Shown: one piece after another, positions 8,412-18,373 of the stretch | How the letters are laid out: every line of letters starts with the position of its first letter | Position numbering within the stretch: the first letter of the stretch is position 1 | Assembly: GCA_038251885.1 (NCBI GenBank) | Contig: JBBSAX010000002.1 | Location: 1-64,000, forward strand | DNA length: 64,000 nucleotides | Direction of reading: 5' to 3' | DNA from: JAHCHG01 sp038251885 | GTDB taxonomy: Bacteria; Acidobacteriota; Blastocatellia; Pyrinomonadales; Pyrinomonadaceae | The notes under the pieces: generated by a model | The model's input: the letters and a program-made list of their open reading frames with translations, nothing else | What the model was told of the DNA's origin: nothing | The model's database searches: none | Made by a program: the position numbers and the translations under genes

Positions 8412-8493
8412 ATTTATCTAACGCCACCTCCACAACCGAATTTTAAATAAAACTTTTTGAAAACTAAAACTTTACAAATTGAAGATGGCAAGA

Positions 8494-8522
8494 GTATTAC
8501 GCAAACCCGCTCGTTAAGTCAA
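8494..8522 (-). promoter_or_regulatory. Sigma70-type promoter of the sdh operon
   Basis: On the minus strand TTGACT (8522-8517) and TAATAC (8499-8494) are separated by exactly 17 bases. The predicted start of transcription is about 75 bases upstream of the first sdh gene. No competing gene lies in 8412-8629. Confidence 0.65.
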
Positions 8523-8629
8523 GCAAAATTTTTCTTCACAAATGCTGATTTGATTAAGATTGTGAGTATTGATTCATTTAAATCAGCTCGTTTTTAGCGA
8601 CGATTTTTAATAATTAATGAACTTTGAAT

Positions 8630-9298
8630 CTATTTGTCAGATTGTGTCGTGCAAGGAATGACCGTCGCCTTTTTTAATTTAACGGGCTTTTCCGGTTTTT
8701 CATTTTCGACGGGCATTTTACTTATAGCGTCAACAACTTCCATTCCTTTGGTAACGCGACCGAAAGCGGCAAAACTGCCGTCGAGATGACTGCCGTTGCC
8801 GAGAAGTATGAAAAAATTGCTCGACGCGCTGTTCGGTTCGTCGCCGCGAGCCATTGAGAGGATTCCGCGTTCGTGTTTGATCAAATTCGGTTCGTCAGGG
8901 ACGTTTCGATAGGCGCGTCCGGTCATTTCATTTGTTCGCGTGTCGCGTGTCGCAATATTTCCGCCTTGAACGATAAAATCAGGTACGACACGGCTGAATG
9001 TGGTTGTATCGAAGATACCGAGCGACGTTAAATTCAGAAAATTCCGAACCGTTTCCGGCGCACTTTCGGGAAACATTTCGATTTCGACATTTCCCTGTTC
9101 GGTTTCGAGTTTGACACATTGGCTTGCCATTGTTTTAAGGTCTGCATTGTCAAATTTTTCCTTTGGCGACTTATTTTCGGGACGTTGGTTGGTTTTTTTT
9201 ACGGGACTTTCTTTCGGTTTATCAATCGGTTTGTTTTGTGCGCCGACTGAAACCGCTAAAAGAAATATTAAAATGAAAAAGGTTGATGTTTTAAGCAT
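8630..9298 (-). CDS. Secreted cyclophilin-type peptidyl-prolyl isomerase
   Basis: This enzyme catalyses cis-trans isomerisation of prolyl bonds, probably in the periplasm. A signal peptide (TFFILIFLLAVSVGAQ) is followed by a lysine- and proline-rich linker to about residue 55. The cyclophilin domain follows, with VETEQGNV-like start, FSRVVPDFIVQGG, GILSMARGDEPNSASSNFFI and FAAFGRVTKGMEVVD. The start is supported by AAGGAG seven bases upstream. Total length is 222 residues. Between it and the sdh operon lies only promoter DNA. Confidence 0.9.
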   Translation of the reverse strand: MLKTSTFFILIFLLAVSVGAQNKPIDKPKESPVKKTNQRPENKSPKEKFDNADLKTMASQCVKLETEQGNVEIEMFPESAPETVRNFLNLTSLGIFDTTTFSRVVPDFIVQGGNIATRDTRTNEMTGRAYRNVPDEPNLIKHERGILSMARGDEPNSASSNFFILLGNGSHLDGSFAAFGRVTKGMEVVDAISKMPVENEKPEKPVKLKKATVIPCTTQSDK

Positions 9299-9323
9299 TG
9301 AAATCTCCTTAAAATAAACTCAA

Positions 9324-9464
9324 ACGGCGGAACGCGAACTTCAGTTCGCCAGTCACAAACTTAAACTTTCTAATTCGTTGATTAAGAACTTGAATTCACG
9401 GGATTAAACACCATTATCAAGGCTTTTCAGAATTTTACCGGCGAACTAAAGTTTGCGTTCCGTC
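9324..9464. repeat. REPIN-like element, GGAACGCGAACTT family
   Basis: Arms at about 9324-9353 and 9437-9464 are inverted imperfect copies containing the hairpin GCGAACTTCAGTTCGC or its variant. The element fills the gap between the cyclophilin gene and the VWFA gene, and its right arm ends exactly at the VWFA stop codon. A second member lies at 60185-60291. Confidence 0.8.
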
Positions 9465-10604
9465 TTAATTTCCCGATCCGATGATATAACTTCCACGCGC
9501 TCTGATAATTAAATTCGGGCGATCAACTCTGACTTTGATTAGTTTTCGTTCGCCGTTTTGCCCGATTTCGGTTGGATAATAACCAACATTATATTGCCGC
9601 CGCAGTTCTTCGGCGATGCCTGTAAAGGCATTTTTCAATCCGACGGGAGTTTCCGCCGGAAAAACTCTGCCGCCGGTTTGTTCGGCTATTGCCTCCAAAT
9701 ACTTTTTCCCGACGCGATATTCTTCCAAAGATGTTCCGCGTGCCAAAATTCTTCGGCGTGGAAAAGGAAGATTTATAATACCGTTTAATCTGCTGTTTTC
9801 CGAATATGTGTTGTAATAAATTGGAAAAATCAAGACATCTTCTTCTTCGGTTTGATACAGAGTGCTTTCGTATGTCGCCTCATCGGAAGTGGTATCAACT
9901 CCGTCAGTAAATAAAACGATAGCTTTGCGTCCTTCGATTTTGTCGAGATATTTTTTGAGCGCGAAATCAACCGCATCATAGAGCGAAGTCCCACCGCCGA
10001 AGTCTGCCTTTCTGATCGCTTTATATAGTTTTTCCTTGTCATTTGTCGGTTTTGCCAAAACGTGCATATTTTCGTCAAATTCGACGACCATCATTTTATC
10101 ATTCGGTTTTAATTGATTGACAAAAGCAATCGCTGCATCTTGAATTTCTTCGATCTTAAATTCTGTTGAAGGGCTTGTATCGAGCAGCAATACAACCGTA
10201 AAAGGCTTTTCAAGAGTTCCAAAATAGGCGATTTCTTGTTCAATTTCGTTTTCAAAAATCTTGAAATTTTCCTTGACAAGATTTGGGATATAAAGACCAT
10301 TGCGATCAAAAACCGAAACCGGAATTGTGATCAAAGCAGTTTCGATTTTTATAATTTCATCAGAATTGATATTTTCATTTTCAGCTGGATTATCACCTGC
10401 TTCATTGCTTTTATTATATCGCGGAGAAATATTTTTAATCCGGCTGTTGCCCGGTTTCGATTCGGAGTAAACTGAAGATTCCTGATTTTCAACCACAGGT
10501 TTTGGCGTTGCTTCGGGATTTATTCTTCTGCCTGATTGTCCGATTACATTTGAAAATAACAACAGTATTAATAAACATCCGATGAGAAGTTCCTTCATAA
10601 TCAT
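9465..10604 (-). CDS. Secreted VWFA-domain protein (acidobacterial VWFA-related family)
   Basis: About 379 residues. A signal peptide (KELLIGCLLILLLFSNVIGQ) precedes a low-complexity region, then a short beta domain (IPVSVFDRNGLYIPNLVKEN). The von Willebrand A domain follows with a complete MIDAS metal site: DTSPS, Thr in GGGTSLYD, and Asp in FTDGVDTT. The C-terminus is a short conserved tail (GYYPTEIGQNGERKLIKVRV). Such proteins are widespread in Acidobacteria and their targets are unknown; a role in surface protein interaction is likely but unproven. I start it at 10604, where GGAG lies just upstream; another ATG at 10598 is possible. Confidence 0.85.
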   Translation of the reverse strand: MIMKELLIGCLLILLLFSNVIGQSGRRINPEATPKPVVENQESSVYSESKPGNSRIKNISPRYNKSNEAGDNPAENENINSDEIIKIETALITIPVSVFDRNGLYIPNLVKENFKIFENEIEQEIAYFGTLEKPFTVVLLLDTSPSTEFKIEEIQDAAIAFVNQLKPNDKMMVVEFDENMHVLAKPTNDKEKLYKAIRKADFGGGTSLYDAVDFALKKYLDKIEGRKAIVLFTDGVDTTSDEATYESTLYQTEEEDVLIFPIYYNTYSENSRLNGIINLPFPRRRILARGTSLEEYRVGKKYLEAIAEQTGGRVFPAETPVGLKNAFTGIAEELRRQYNVGYYPTEIGQNGERKLIKVRVDRPNLIIRARGSYIIGSGN

Positions 10605-10904
10605 TTTTCTCCGATTTAAGTTTGTGATGCTGATTTCCATAAAAAAGAAACTCAAAAATTTCTTCTTAATATTTTACAGTAAGTATCTTTATAATTAATT
10701 ATTTTTATATGTTAAAGTATAAAACTGATTCCGGCAGTTCAAAGTTTTCTCAAAAAATCTGACATAAGTTAAGTGTTTACTGAATTATTTAGAAAAAAAA
10801 GATTTATTGAATTAAGTTAATTTGTTTAACCAACAAAGTATTCAAATGGATGGAAAAGTTGTTCGATTTGTTTCTCCAAAGAAATTAAAGAACTTTTTTT
10901 ATAA

Positions 10905-12104
10905 ATGAAAAGAATTTATTTACAAAAAGCAAAAACGCAAATTGCACGTCCGAATACGATTCGGGACATAAATAAACAAATTGTCCTCAATTATGTTCGC
11001 GACCGCTCGCCGATTTCGCGTGCCGACATTGCCCGCGAAACTGCGCTTCAAAGATCAACCGTTTCCTCGATAATTGACGATTTATACAGTGCAGATTTAA
11101 TTGAAGAAATCGGTATCGGAACTTCAACCGGCGGCAGAAAACCCACTTTATTAAAATTAAAAACCGGAGTTCCGGTAGCCATCGGCGTTGATGTCACGCC
11201 GCGCGAAACAAATATTGCCGTCGCCGATCTTTCCGGTACGGTTTTGGAGAAAGAAACATTTCCGACATCTTCGGTCGCTGATTTTATGAGCGAGCAAATT
11301 CTTCAGACTGTTTCAGGATTTGCCAACAAATACAGTGATTGCGACTTGGAAGTAGGAATCAGCGTTCCGGGCGTAACCGATCAATTAGTCGGACTTGTTC
11401 GCTATATTCCATATTTTCAATGGCGGGATTGGGACATCGGAAATCAAATCGAAGAAAAAACAGGTCTCACTGTAACAATTGAAAACGACGCAAATGCAAT
11501 TGCCCTAGCCGAATTATGGTTCGGACGCGAAGACATTAGAAAAATAAGTAATTTTATTACGGTTTTGGTAGCGGAAGGTGTCGGCACGGGAATCGTTTTT
11601 GACGGTCAGGTTTATCGCGGCGAAAAAGGCGCGGCTGGCGAATTCGGACATATGATCGTCGGCGTTGATGCGCCGGTCGAGTGTTCGTGTGGAAGTTATG
11701 ATTGCTGGGAAGCACACGCTTCGGAAAATGCAATGGTTGCCCGTTATCACAAATTGGTCGGCAGGGAATTAAGTTTCGGTAGAAATATTGATGTCAATCA
11801 ATTGGTCAGCTTAGCCAATCAAGGGGAAGAACACGCCATAAAGGTTTTAAATGAAACGGCTAAATACCTGGGAATCGGAATTTCAAATTTGATTGTCGGA
11901 TTGAGTCCGCAAGCCGTAGTTGTCAGTGGTCGTATCACGAGAGCGTGGGATTTAATTTCTGACGAACTGACTTCAATCGTCGAAAGAAGTGTCCGTCGCG
12001 GTCTGCCTAAAACAATACTTTTTGCCTCATCTCTCGGCGATCATCCGACACTTATCGGTTCACTGAGTCTGGTGCTTGCAAAAAAATTCGCTTCAGCAAG
12101 CTAA
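10905..12104 (+). CDS. ROK-family transcriptional regulator (NagC/XylR type)
   Basis: 399 residues with an N-terminal winged helix (residues about 20-80, ISRADIARETALQRSTVSSI) followed by TGGRKPTLL. The sugar-kinase-like ROK domain has ENDANAIALAE and the zinc site ECSCGSYDCWEAH after GEFGHM. A winged helix plus ROK domain marks a sugar-responsive repressor rather than a kinase. It lies directly upstream of a large TonB-type receptor and the alpha-glucan genes, so it may control them. The intervening 460 bases carry three copies of AAAGTAAGA that could be its operator. A GTTAA-N5-TTAAC palindrome lies in its own upstream region. Confidence 0.88.
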   Translation: MKRIYLQKAKTQIARPNTIRDINKQIVLNYVRDRSPISRADIARETALQRSTVSSIIDDLYSADLIEEIGIGTSTGGRKPTLLKLKTGVPVAIGVDVTPRETNIAVADLSGTVLEKETFPTSSVADFMSEQILQTVSGFANKYSDCDLEVGISVPGVTDQLVGLVRYIPYFQWRDWDIGNQIEEKTGLTVTIENDANAIALAELWFGREDIRKISNFITVLVAEGVGTGIVFDGQVYRGEKGAAGEFGHMIVGVDAPVECSCGSYDCWEAHASENAMVARYHKLVGRELSFGRNIDVNQLVSLANQGEEHAIKVLNETAKYLGIGISNLIVGLSPQAVVVSGRITRAWDLISDELTSIVERSVRRGLPKTILFASSLGDHPTLIGSLSLVLAKKFASAS

Positions 12105-12565
12105 ATTTTAAATAAATCGGTAAAAATATCTTGACAATTCTATTGATGATGTTAAAAATATATTACTAACTTTGTTTGTGTTCTCAACAAACTATAATTT
12201 TCGGTATAAAAAAATTAATTTCGATAGATAAAGTAAGAAAAGAGTTGAAAATTTCTAATAAAAATTGAACAATTATTGGAATATTTTTTAAGAATTTTTG
12301 TAGTAATATTTTAATAACATTTCTACAAAAAAAAATCTTTAAAAAAAGTAAGAAAATTCTTTTTATCTAATAAATCAACCCCCGTTTTTTAGATTTTTGG
12401 CAAATGTCTTACTTTGTTTCAAAGGTTTGGTTTAATTGCAAAACCTAAAATTTATAAAAATTAATGGTAGAATTTGCTGTATAAAAATATCTGCTACCCA
12501 AATGCTGAGTTCAATAAAAATCGGACGAAGATTTAGCGTCTTCTCCTAATACGAGGTTCAAATAA
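12105..12565. other. AT-rich regulatory gap with a repeated 9-mer
   Basis: No gene is visible. AAAGTAAGA occurs at 12230-12238 and 12345-12353 and inverted at 12407-12415. An inverted repeat TTTTGTAG/CTACAAAA lies between the first two copies, at about 12297-12331. A perfect TTGACA is at 12131-12136, with TAAAAA 16 bases downstream as a poor -10. GAGG just before 12566 is a likely ribosome-binding site for the receptor gene. Confidence 0.5.
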
Positions 12566-15500
12566 ATGATTAAAACAATAAAAAGATCGGTCTTTTTTTG
12601 TATGACGTTGATGCTTTGTCTGTTTGTTTTGAGTGGGATTGTAACCGCTCAAAATAATGTCGGCAGCATTATAGGCTCTATTAAAGACCCAAACAGCGCA
12701 CTTGTTCCCAATGCGAAAATTGTAGTTACAAATAATGCAACAGGAATTAGTCGTGAAACGACGAGTAACGAAACCGGCGAATTTACCGTCACTAACCTTG
12801 ACCCCGGTAATTATAAGGTTACGGTTGAAGCTCCGGGTTTTAAAACACTTTTGTTAGCTTCTGTAACAGTCGAAACAAATGCACGAGTTGCGCTCGACAC
12901 CAAATTTACTGAAGTTTCAGGTAGCGGCAGTGATGTCGTTAATGTCCAAGTTGACAGTGCGCCGCTCGTCGAAAGCGAAACAAGTGTGCGCGGCGACATT
13001 ATCACCGGCAGAGAAGTAACAGATTTGCCGATTCCGCAAAGAAACTTTACTCTTCTTGCCGGACTTTCACCGGGCGTAACCCGTCCTTCTTCGCAATCGG
13101 TCGGCGTTATCGGCGGCGGCGGAAACTTTGTCAACGGTGGTCCGGGAAGTTCGACCGAATCAACGCGTTTTCGTGAATCCGGTGGGTCTGTAATTTCCGC
13201 CAACGGCGCACGCGTGACGCAAAATAACTTTTCGCTTGACGGCGTTGATAACAACGAATCGCAATTCGGACAAATTGCTGTTTATCCGAATCCCGACGCG
13301 ATTGCCGAATTCAAGATCGAAACCAGCGTTCCTTCGGCTGAATCAGGTCGTGCGGCTGGCGCGATTATTTCAACAACATTCAAATCCGGTGGAAATTCGG
13401 TTCACGGAACTATTTTTGAAAATTATCAAGGACGATTTTTAAGTGCGGCGGCGGCACAATTTGATGAAAATAATTCTCCGCCAAATGCTCAGGGATTTCG
13501 CCGAACACCTCCGAACTTTGTGACGCATAACTATGGCGGCACAGTCGGCGGTCCGATTTTCTTTCCGCGCCCGGGAATCAATGGTAGAGACCCGTTTTTC
13601 TATGACGGACGAAATCGAACATTCTTCTTCGTTTCATTTGCCGGACAAAGAAATGGAACACCGGCATTTGGCGGCGGAGAATTTCCTTTTGTAACAGTTC
13701 CGACAGCGCGAATGAGAGCCGGAGATTTTAGTGAGCAACTAAGAGTTTTGCCAAATGCCGGCGGTTGTGCAAATCCGGCAAATAATCCCGGAGCAAATTG
13801 CCAAACTTTTAATATAGCCGGCGGCGGAACCGTTTTAGCACCGATTGGAACTATTTTCAGCCCGGGTGGAGTTCCGATTCCGGGCAATAATCTGGCAAAT
13901 TGTCCGACTTGCGGAGCTTTTTCGACATTTGGTGCAAACCTTTTAAGAGCTTATCCGCTTCCGACCGAACCGGGTCTTAACAATAATTATCGTCGCAACC
14001 GTGCTGAACGCTCGAATGTTGATAGTTATGATGTCAAAATTGACCACAAAATCACCGATAACAATTCAATTTTCGGACGCTACAGTTTTTCAAAAAATTC
14101 CAGAATTCGTGATAATAATTTTCCGGCTGGAAGTTCACCGAACGGCAACGATCTACCTTCGGGATTCGGTGCAGGTGATGAATTCGGAAATTCGCGCGGA
14201 ATTACTTTAGGCGACACTCATATTTTTACGCCAACAATTGTAAATGATATGCGTGCCGGTTGGACGAAAGTTCAAATCGGAATTAACAATCCGGGCATCA
14301 ATGGTTCACTCGGTTTTAATCCCGGAATCAGCGCAGCATTAGGCGCAACAAACATCAATTCTTGCGGAACTTGTGACGGAATTATTTTGCTCGGCATCGT
14401 TGATCCGAGTATTTCACAAGAGTTCGTTGGCGATGGCGGAGCTTTCTTTTTCCAATCAAACAATTATAATTTTGCCGATACGGTAACGGTTGTCAAAGGA
14501 AATTCGGTTTTCAAAATCGGAACGGATTTAAGAAATCGCCGCAACAGTAATTTTGACGGAGGACGTAACGGCGGAATCAAAGGTCAATACCAATACGGAA
14601 CATCAGCCGGTGGATTCGTTTCAGGTAACTACAACGGAATCGGTGTAAACGATACGGGATCAGCAGTCGCCAACTTCTTGCTAGGTTATCAGCCGGGCTT
14701 TCTCGGACGCGGAACTCCGGGCGGACCATATACCATACAAAGTTCTGAATTGGCATTTTTTGTTCAGGACGATTGGAAGGTAAATTCCGATTTAACACTT
14801 AATCTCGGACTTCGCTACGATATTTTTACGGCTCCGACTGAAAGATTTGATCGTCAATCGAATTTTGATTTGGCAAGCAGAAGAATCGTTGTTGCCGGTG
14901 AAGATGCGCCTAATGGACGCGATTTAGCCAAAAATGATTTGAATAATATCGGACCGCGCATCGGGTTTGCATACAGCGGACTCAAAGATGATAAAAGTCT
15001 TGTCGTGCGCGGCGGTTACGGATTGGTTTATACAACGGATGTCAGCGGTGTTCAGCCTTTGACCACAAATCCGGGAACGGGAGCAGCTAATTACTCTTGT
15101 AATCCGATCACTAATCCGGGAAGCTGTCCGGCAGGTTATCCGCTCGGAAGAAATCCTTTTGAACGCGGAATTCCTTTTGCTCCGGGTTCAGATATAATTG
15201 CTCCGCGTGGTTCAACGATAATTCCCGGTAACGGCAGTAATATAATTTACAATGATCCTGACAGAAAAGATGCGTATGTTCACCAATATAATCTGACACT
15301 TCAATATGAATTCGTCAAAAATTGGTTAGCAGAAGCCGCTTATGTCGGTTCGGTTTCGCGTAATTTACTTATAGTGCAGAATATCGGCAGCACCGGCGCA
15401 CAATTTGGAAATAATCCGAATCAAGGCGGACCGGGAACCCGTGAAGTTAACTTTTCACCGGGAACGATAACAACTACCAGATATTTTGGAAAAGCCAATT

Positions 15501-16270
15501 ACAACGCACTTCAAACTAAATTGGAGAGACGTTTTACAAATGGTTTGTCAATTTTATCGGCTTATACATGGTCGAAAGCCATTGACAATTCACCGGGCGG
15601 TTTTTGTTTCGGTGGTCAAGGACCGACGACCTGCGGTTTTGATAATCCGTTGAACCCGGGACTAGACAGAGGATTATCTGACCTCGATGTTCCGCACCGT
15701 TTCACTTTTGCAAGTGTTTACGATTTACCATTCGGTAAAGGCAGACAGTTTCTTGGAGATATTCCAACGGCACTTGATTTTGTAATTGGTGGTTGGCAGT
15801 TTAATAATATCATCACCTTACAAAGCGGACCTGCTTTTAATGTTACTTGGAACGGTGGTCGTGCAGATATAATAGGTGATCCGACTCCGACAGCGGCTCA
15901 AAGAGCGCAAGGAATTCTGTTGAACAGAGCAGCTTTCCGCGCTCCGAGAACACGGGTTTTTGCATCTGACACGAATTGTTTCAATACAGATGGAACACCT
16001 AATAATAACTGTCCGATGATCGGAACATTAGGGCGCAACACATTGCGCGGCGAGAGCCAGGAGTATTGGGATGCTTCATTATTCAAGAACTTCCCGATCA
16101 GAGCAATCAGCGAAGCGTTTAGTGTTCAGTTAAGAATTTCTGCTTTCAATCTTTTGAACAACGTAAATCGGGCTACTCCGAACGGTGATATAAACAGTCA
16201 AGATTTCGGCAAAGATTTTGCCGAACAAAGACGCAGACAGATGGAATTTGCTTTGAAGATTATCTTCTAA
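12566..16270 (+). CDS. Large TonB-type outer-membrane receptor with N-terminal carboxypeptidase-regulatory domain
   Basis: 1,234 residues. The signal peptide ends near IVTAQ. A carboxypeptidase-regulatory-like Ig fold follows at about 35-110 (VGSIIGSIKDPNSALVPNAK, NLDPGNYKVTVEAPGFK). A plug-like region with GREVTDLPIPQRNFT and LSPGV comes next. The rest is a beta-barrel typical of Oar-like acidobacterial receptors (QDDWKVNSDLTLNLGLRYD, PHRFTFASVYDLPFGKG, LQLRISAFNLLNN-like end). It ends in Phe, as outer-membrane barrels do. It probably imports or binds glycans, judging by the downstream GH13 genes. No SusD gene follows; a secreted TPR protein does. Confidence 0.88.
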   Translation: MIKTIKRSVFFCMTLMLCLFVLSGIVTAQNNVGSIIGSIKDPNSALVPNAKIVVTNNATGISRETTSNETGEFTVTNLDPGNYKVTVEAPGFKTLLLASVTVETNARVALDTKFTEVSGSGSDVVNVQVDSAPLVESETSVRGDIITGREVTDLPIPQRNFTLLAGLSPGVTRPSSQSVGVIGGGGNFVNGGPGSSTESTRFRESGGSVISANGARVTQNNFSLDGVDNNESQFGQIAVYPNPDAIAEFKIETSVPSAESGRAAGAIISTTFKSGGNSVHGTIFENYQGRFLSAAAAQFDENNSPPNAQGFRRTPPNFVTHNYGGTVGGPIFFPRPGINGRDPFFYDGRNRTFFFVSFAGQRNGTPAFGGGEFPFVTVPTARMRAGDFSEQLRVLPNAGGCANPANNPGANCQTFNIAGGGTVLAPIGTIFSPGGVPIPGNNLANCPTCGAFSTFGANLLRAYPLPTEPGLNNNYRRNRAERSNVDSYDVKIDHKITDNNSIFGRYSFSKNSRIRDNNFPAGSSPNGNDLPSGFGAGDEFGNSRGITLGDTHIFTPTIVNDMRAGWTKVQIGINNPGINGSLGFNPGISAALGATNINSCGTCDGIILLGIVDPSISQEFVGDGGAFFFQSNNYNFADTVTVVKGNSVFKIGTDLRNRRNSNFDGGRNGGIKGQYQYGTSAGGFVSGNYNGIGVNDTGSAVANFLLGYQPGFLGRGTPGGPYTIQSSELAFFVQDDWKVNSDLTLNLGLRYDIFTAPTERFDRQSNFDLASRRIVVAGEDAPNGRDLAKNDLNNIGPRIGFAYSGLKDDKSLVVRGGYGLVYTTDVSGVQPLTTNPGTGAANYSCNPITNPGSCPAGYPLGRNPFERGIPFAPGSDIIAPRGSTIIPGNGSNIIYNDPDRKDAYVHQYNLTLQYEFVKNWLAEAAYVGSVSRNLLIVQNIGSTGAQFGNNPNQGGPGTREVNFSPGTITTTRYFGKANYNALQTKLERRFTNGLSILSAYTWSKAIDNSPGGFCFGGQGPTTCGFDNPLNPGLDRGLSDLDVPHRFTFASVYDLPFGKGRQFLGDIPTALDFVIGGWQFNNIITLQSGPAFNVTWNGGRADIIGDPTPTAAQRAQGILLNRAAFRAPRTRVFASDTNCFNTDGTPNNNCPMIGTLGRNTLRGESQEYWDASLFKNFPIRAISEAFSVQLRISAFNLLNNVNRATPNGDINSQDFGKDFAEQRRRQMEFALKIIF

Positions 16271-16298
16271 ATAAATTCCCTCGTTAGTTGAAAACTGT

Positions 16299-16337
16299 AA
16301 GCGGCGTGTGATGAAAATTGCCCGCCGCTTGCTTTTT
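16299..16337 (+). terminator. Rho-independent terminator after the receptor gene
   Basis: The stem AAGCGGCG (16299-16306) pairs with CGCCGCTT (16323-16330), followed by G and CTTTTTT. It lies about 30 bases after the receptor stop codon. Confidence 0.75.
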
Positions 16338-16435
16338 TCAATATTTTCCCAGACAACGAATTGGATGTTTTTTGATTCAAAAAACTGTCTAAAAATTCTT
16401 GGAAACTATTAAATTTATTGTATTTTCGTTATTCG

Positions 16436-17434
16436 GTGAAATATAAAACACATTCATTATTCAACACTTTTGCCGTCATTATTTTACTGGCGCAGATAAA
16501 TTTGGTAACGCCTGTTTTTGCACAGGTTAATACAAATATTTCACAAAATAATCGAATAAAAAATGAATTAGATGAATTACGGCAAAAAGGTTTCGTTTTC
16601 CTGCAAAGCGGAAATTGGCAGGAAGCACATTCGATCTTTGAACAGGTTTTAGCAAAAGCACCGACTGATTATTTATCTTTTTATGGAAACGGCTTGGCAT
16701 TATTTAATCTGCGCCGCGTAACCGAAGCGGATGAAAATATCCAAAAGGCGATTGATTTTCTGTCGAAAAATAAGTCGAACGATAAACTTCTGGCGGATTC
16801 TTTGGTTTTATCGGCGGTAATTTCAGCCACGCAAAACAAAAATGATGCGGCGATTGAAAAATTATTAAAAGCCGTAAAACTTGCGCCGAATAATTTTGAT
16901 GCGAATCTTTCGCTCGGCAGAGCCTATTTCGGCAATAGCGATGTTGCAAATGCCGTTAAATATTTCCGGCAAGCGACAATAATTCAGCCGAATAATTTGC
17001 AACCAAGATTTTTCTTGGCGACCGCTTTGGAACGCGAAGGGAATTTGCCCGAAGCGTTAAAAGAATACCGCGCTGTTGTCAAAATTAATGAAGATTACGC
17101 GGAAGGTAATCTCGGACTCGGCGTTTTATTGATAAATACCGAAGGCGAAAAATCTGTTGAAGGCTTAAAGGCTTTACAAAAAGCAATTTCGCTAAACGGC
17201 AATTTGTATGAAGCGCGAATCACTCTCGGCAAAACTTTAATAAAATTGGATCGGGCGGAAGAAGCCGTCGAACATTTGAAAAAAGCGGCGGAACTCGCGC
17301 CGAAAAATCCCGAACCGCATTTTCAATTGGCGATTACATATCGCAAACTCGGCAAAAAAACCGAAGCCGCAAGCGAAGCACAAATTGTTAAAAAAATTCA
17401 CGAAGCGCGGCGCGGCGTTTCGGAAAATCAGTAG
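16436..17434 (+). CDS. Secreted TPR protein next to the first receptor
   Basis: About 332 residues from a GTG at 16436; an in-frame TTG at 16418 is an alternative and neither has a good Shine-Dalgarno sequence. A signal peptide ends near VTPVFAQ. The rest is consecutive tetratricopeptide repeats (WQEAHSIFEQVLAKAPTDYL, ALKEYRAVVKINEDYAEGNL, AVEHLKKAAELAPKNPEPH). It is therefore a periplasmic or surface helical scaffold for protein or ligand binding. Its place after a TonB-type receptor suggests a partner role, but no binding site can be read from sequence. Confidence 0.8.
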   Translation: MKYKTHSLFNTFAVIILLAQINLVTPVFAQVNTNISQNNRIKNELDELRQKGFVFLQSGNWQEAHSIFEQVLAKAPTDYLSFYGNGLALFNLRRVTEADENIQKAIDFLSKNKSNDKLLADSLVLSAVISATQNKNDAAIEKLLKAVKLAPNNFDANLSLGRAYFGNSDVANAVKYFRQATIIQPNNLQPRFFLATALEREGNLPEALKEYRAVVKINEDYAEGNLGLGVLLINTEGEKSVEGLKALQKAISLNGNLYEARITLGKTLIKLDRAEEAVEHLKKAAELAPKNPEPHFQLAITYRKLGKKTEAASEAQIVKKIHEARRGVSENQ

Positions 17435-17462
17435 AATTTAAGCGTATTGAAAAATGAAACTA

Positions 17463-17538
17463 TCAACTTTAAACTATTCACTAGCCGACAGAAAACATTT
17501 CTGAAAAATAGTGAAAAGTGAAAAGTGAAAAGTTGACA
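17463..17538. repeat. Inverted repeat containing GTGAAAA heptamers
   Basis: Three GTGAAAA units at 17511-17531 are followed by GTTGACA. They face an inverted related sequence (ATCAACTTT...ATTCACTA) at about 17462-17482, so the segment can form a long hairpin. It lies between the TPR gene and the unknown paralog pair and may also slow or stop transcription. Confidence 0.6.
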
Positions 17539-17588
17539 GTCAGAATGCTTCTTAACTAAATTTATCTATACATTTGAGCAGTAAAAAA

Positions 17589-18368
17589 ATGAAAATATCG
17601 AAAGCAGTAAATTACATTTTAGTTTTGTCATTAGCCTTGATAGCCGTTACAAATATTTCGGCTCAGGACAAAGCCGTCAAAAGCATCGGCGGTGAAGAAC
17701 ACGATTCGAATATTTACGGCGTAAAAATCGGAATGGATGTTCCGACCGCGTTGGAAGCCGTTTTCGTCAACGCCGAACGCAAACCCGGACAAGAAAAACC
17801 CGATGCTTTGAAAAAAGAAGGCAAAGATAATAAAGATGTTCGCGTTGTTTATAAAAATTTACCGAAAGGTGAACTGCAAATAGTTTTTGCTGAAGGAAAA
17901 GCAGTCAGCGAAATCATTTTGAATTATAAAAAAGAGCCGATTGTTGACGATTTGCGTCTGCCATTTTCAAACACAATCGGCGATTCGCCAAATTTTGCTT
18001 TGCCGAATTCTTCACAACCCGTTGTTACGGATTTGAGCGTTCCGCGTCCCGGCGTTTTGGATGGAAATGTAGATGTCGGAACTTACAGCGCAAACAAAAT
18101 CGGCAATATTGACCGAAGCCGCACCGAATTGTTAGACGGCGAAAGATACGATGACCGTTATTCGATAGCTTTTGTGGATAGCCGCAAATTGCAAAGAGTC
18201 TGGTGGCGCGAAGAAAAAACTCAAAACGACTATAAAATAAGAGTTTCTTTCATCGGAAAAAAAACGACCGAAGCCGGAGGAAAATTTGTTCCTTCGATTG
18301 TCCAAAAATCAATAAGTATAAATCCCGAAGATAGAGATAAGTTTATGAAGGATTTATTGGAGAGGTAA
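17589..18368 (+). CDS. Unknown secreted protein, first of a tandem paralog pair
   Basis: About 259 residues from the ATG at 17589; a TTG lies five codons upstream. The signal peptide ends near ISAQ. The mature part begins with a block almost identical to the next gene: SIGGEEHDSNIYGVKIGMD, PTALEAVF, RKPGQEKPDA, GKDNKDVRV. The pattern of a GVKIGM opening and a later basic-strand segment (LQIVFAEGKAVSEI) is reminiscent of small SmpA/BamE-like folds, but this is only an impression. It has an insertion of about 45 residues in the middle that its paralog lacks. The C-terminus has YDDRYSIAFVD and VWWREEKTQ. Function is unknown. Confidence 0.7.
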   Translation: MKISKAVNYILVLSLALIAVTNISAQDKAVKSIGGEEHDSNIYGVKIGMDVPTALEAVFVNAERKPGQEKPDALKKEGKDNKDVRVVYKNLPKGELQIVFAEGKAVSEIILNYKKEPIVDDLRLPFSNTIGDSPNFALPNSSQPVVTDLSVPRPGVLDGNVDVGTYSANKIGNIDRSRTELLDGERYDDRYSIAFVDSRKLQRVWWREEKTQNDYKIRVSFIGKKTTEAGGKFVPSIVQKSISINPEDRDKFMKDLLER

Positions 18369-18373
18369 AATTT

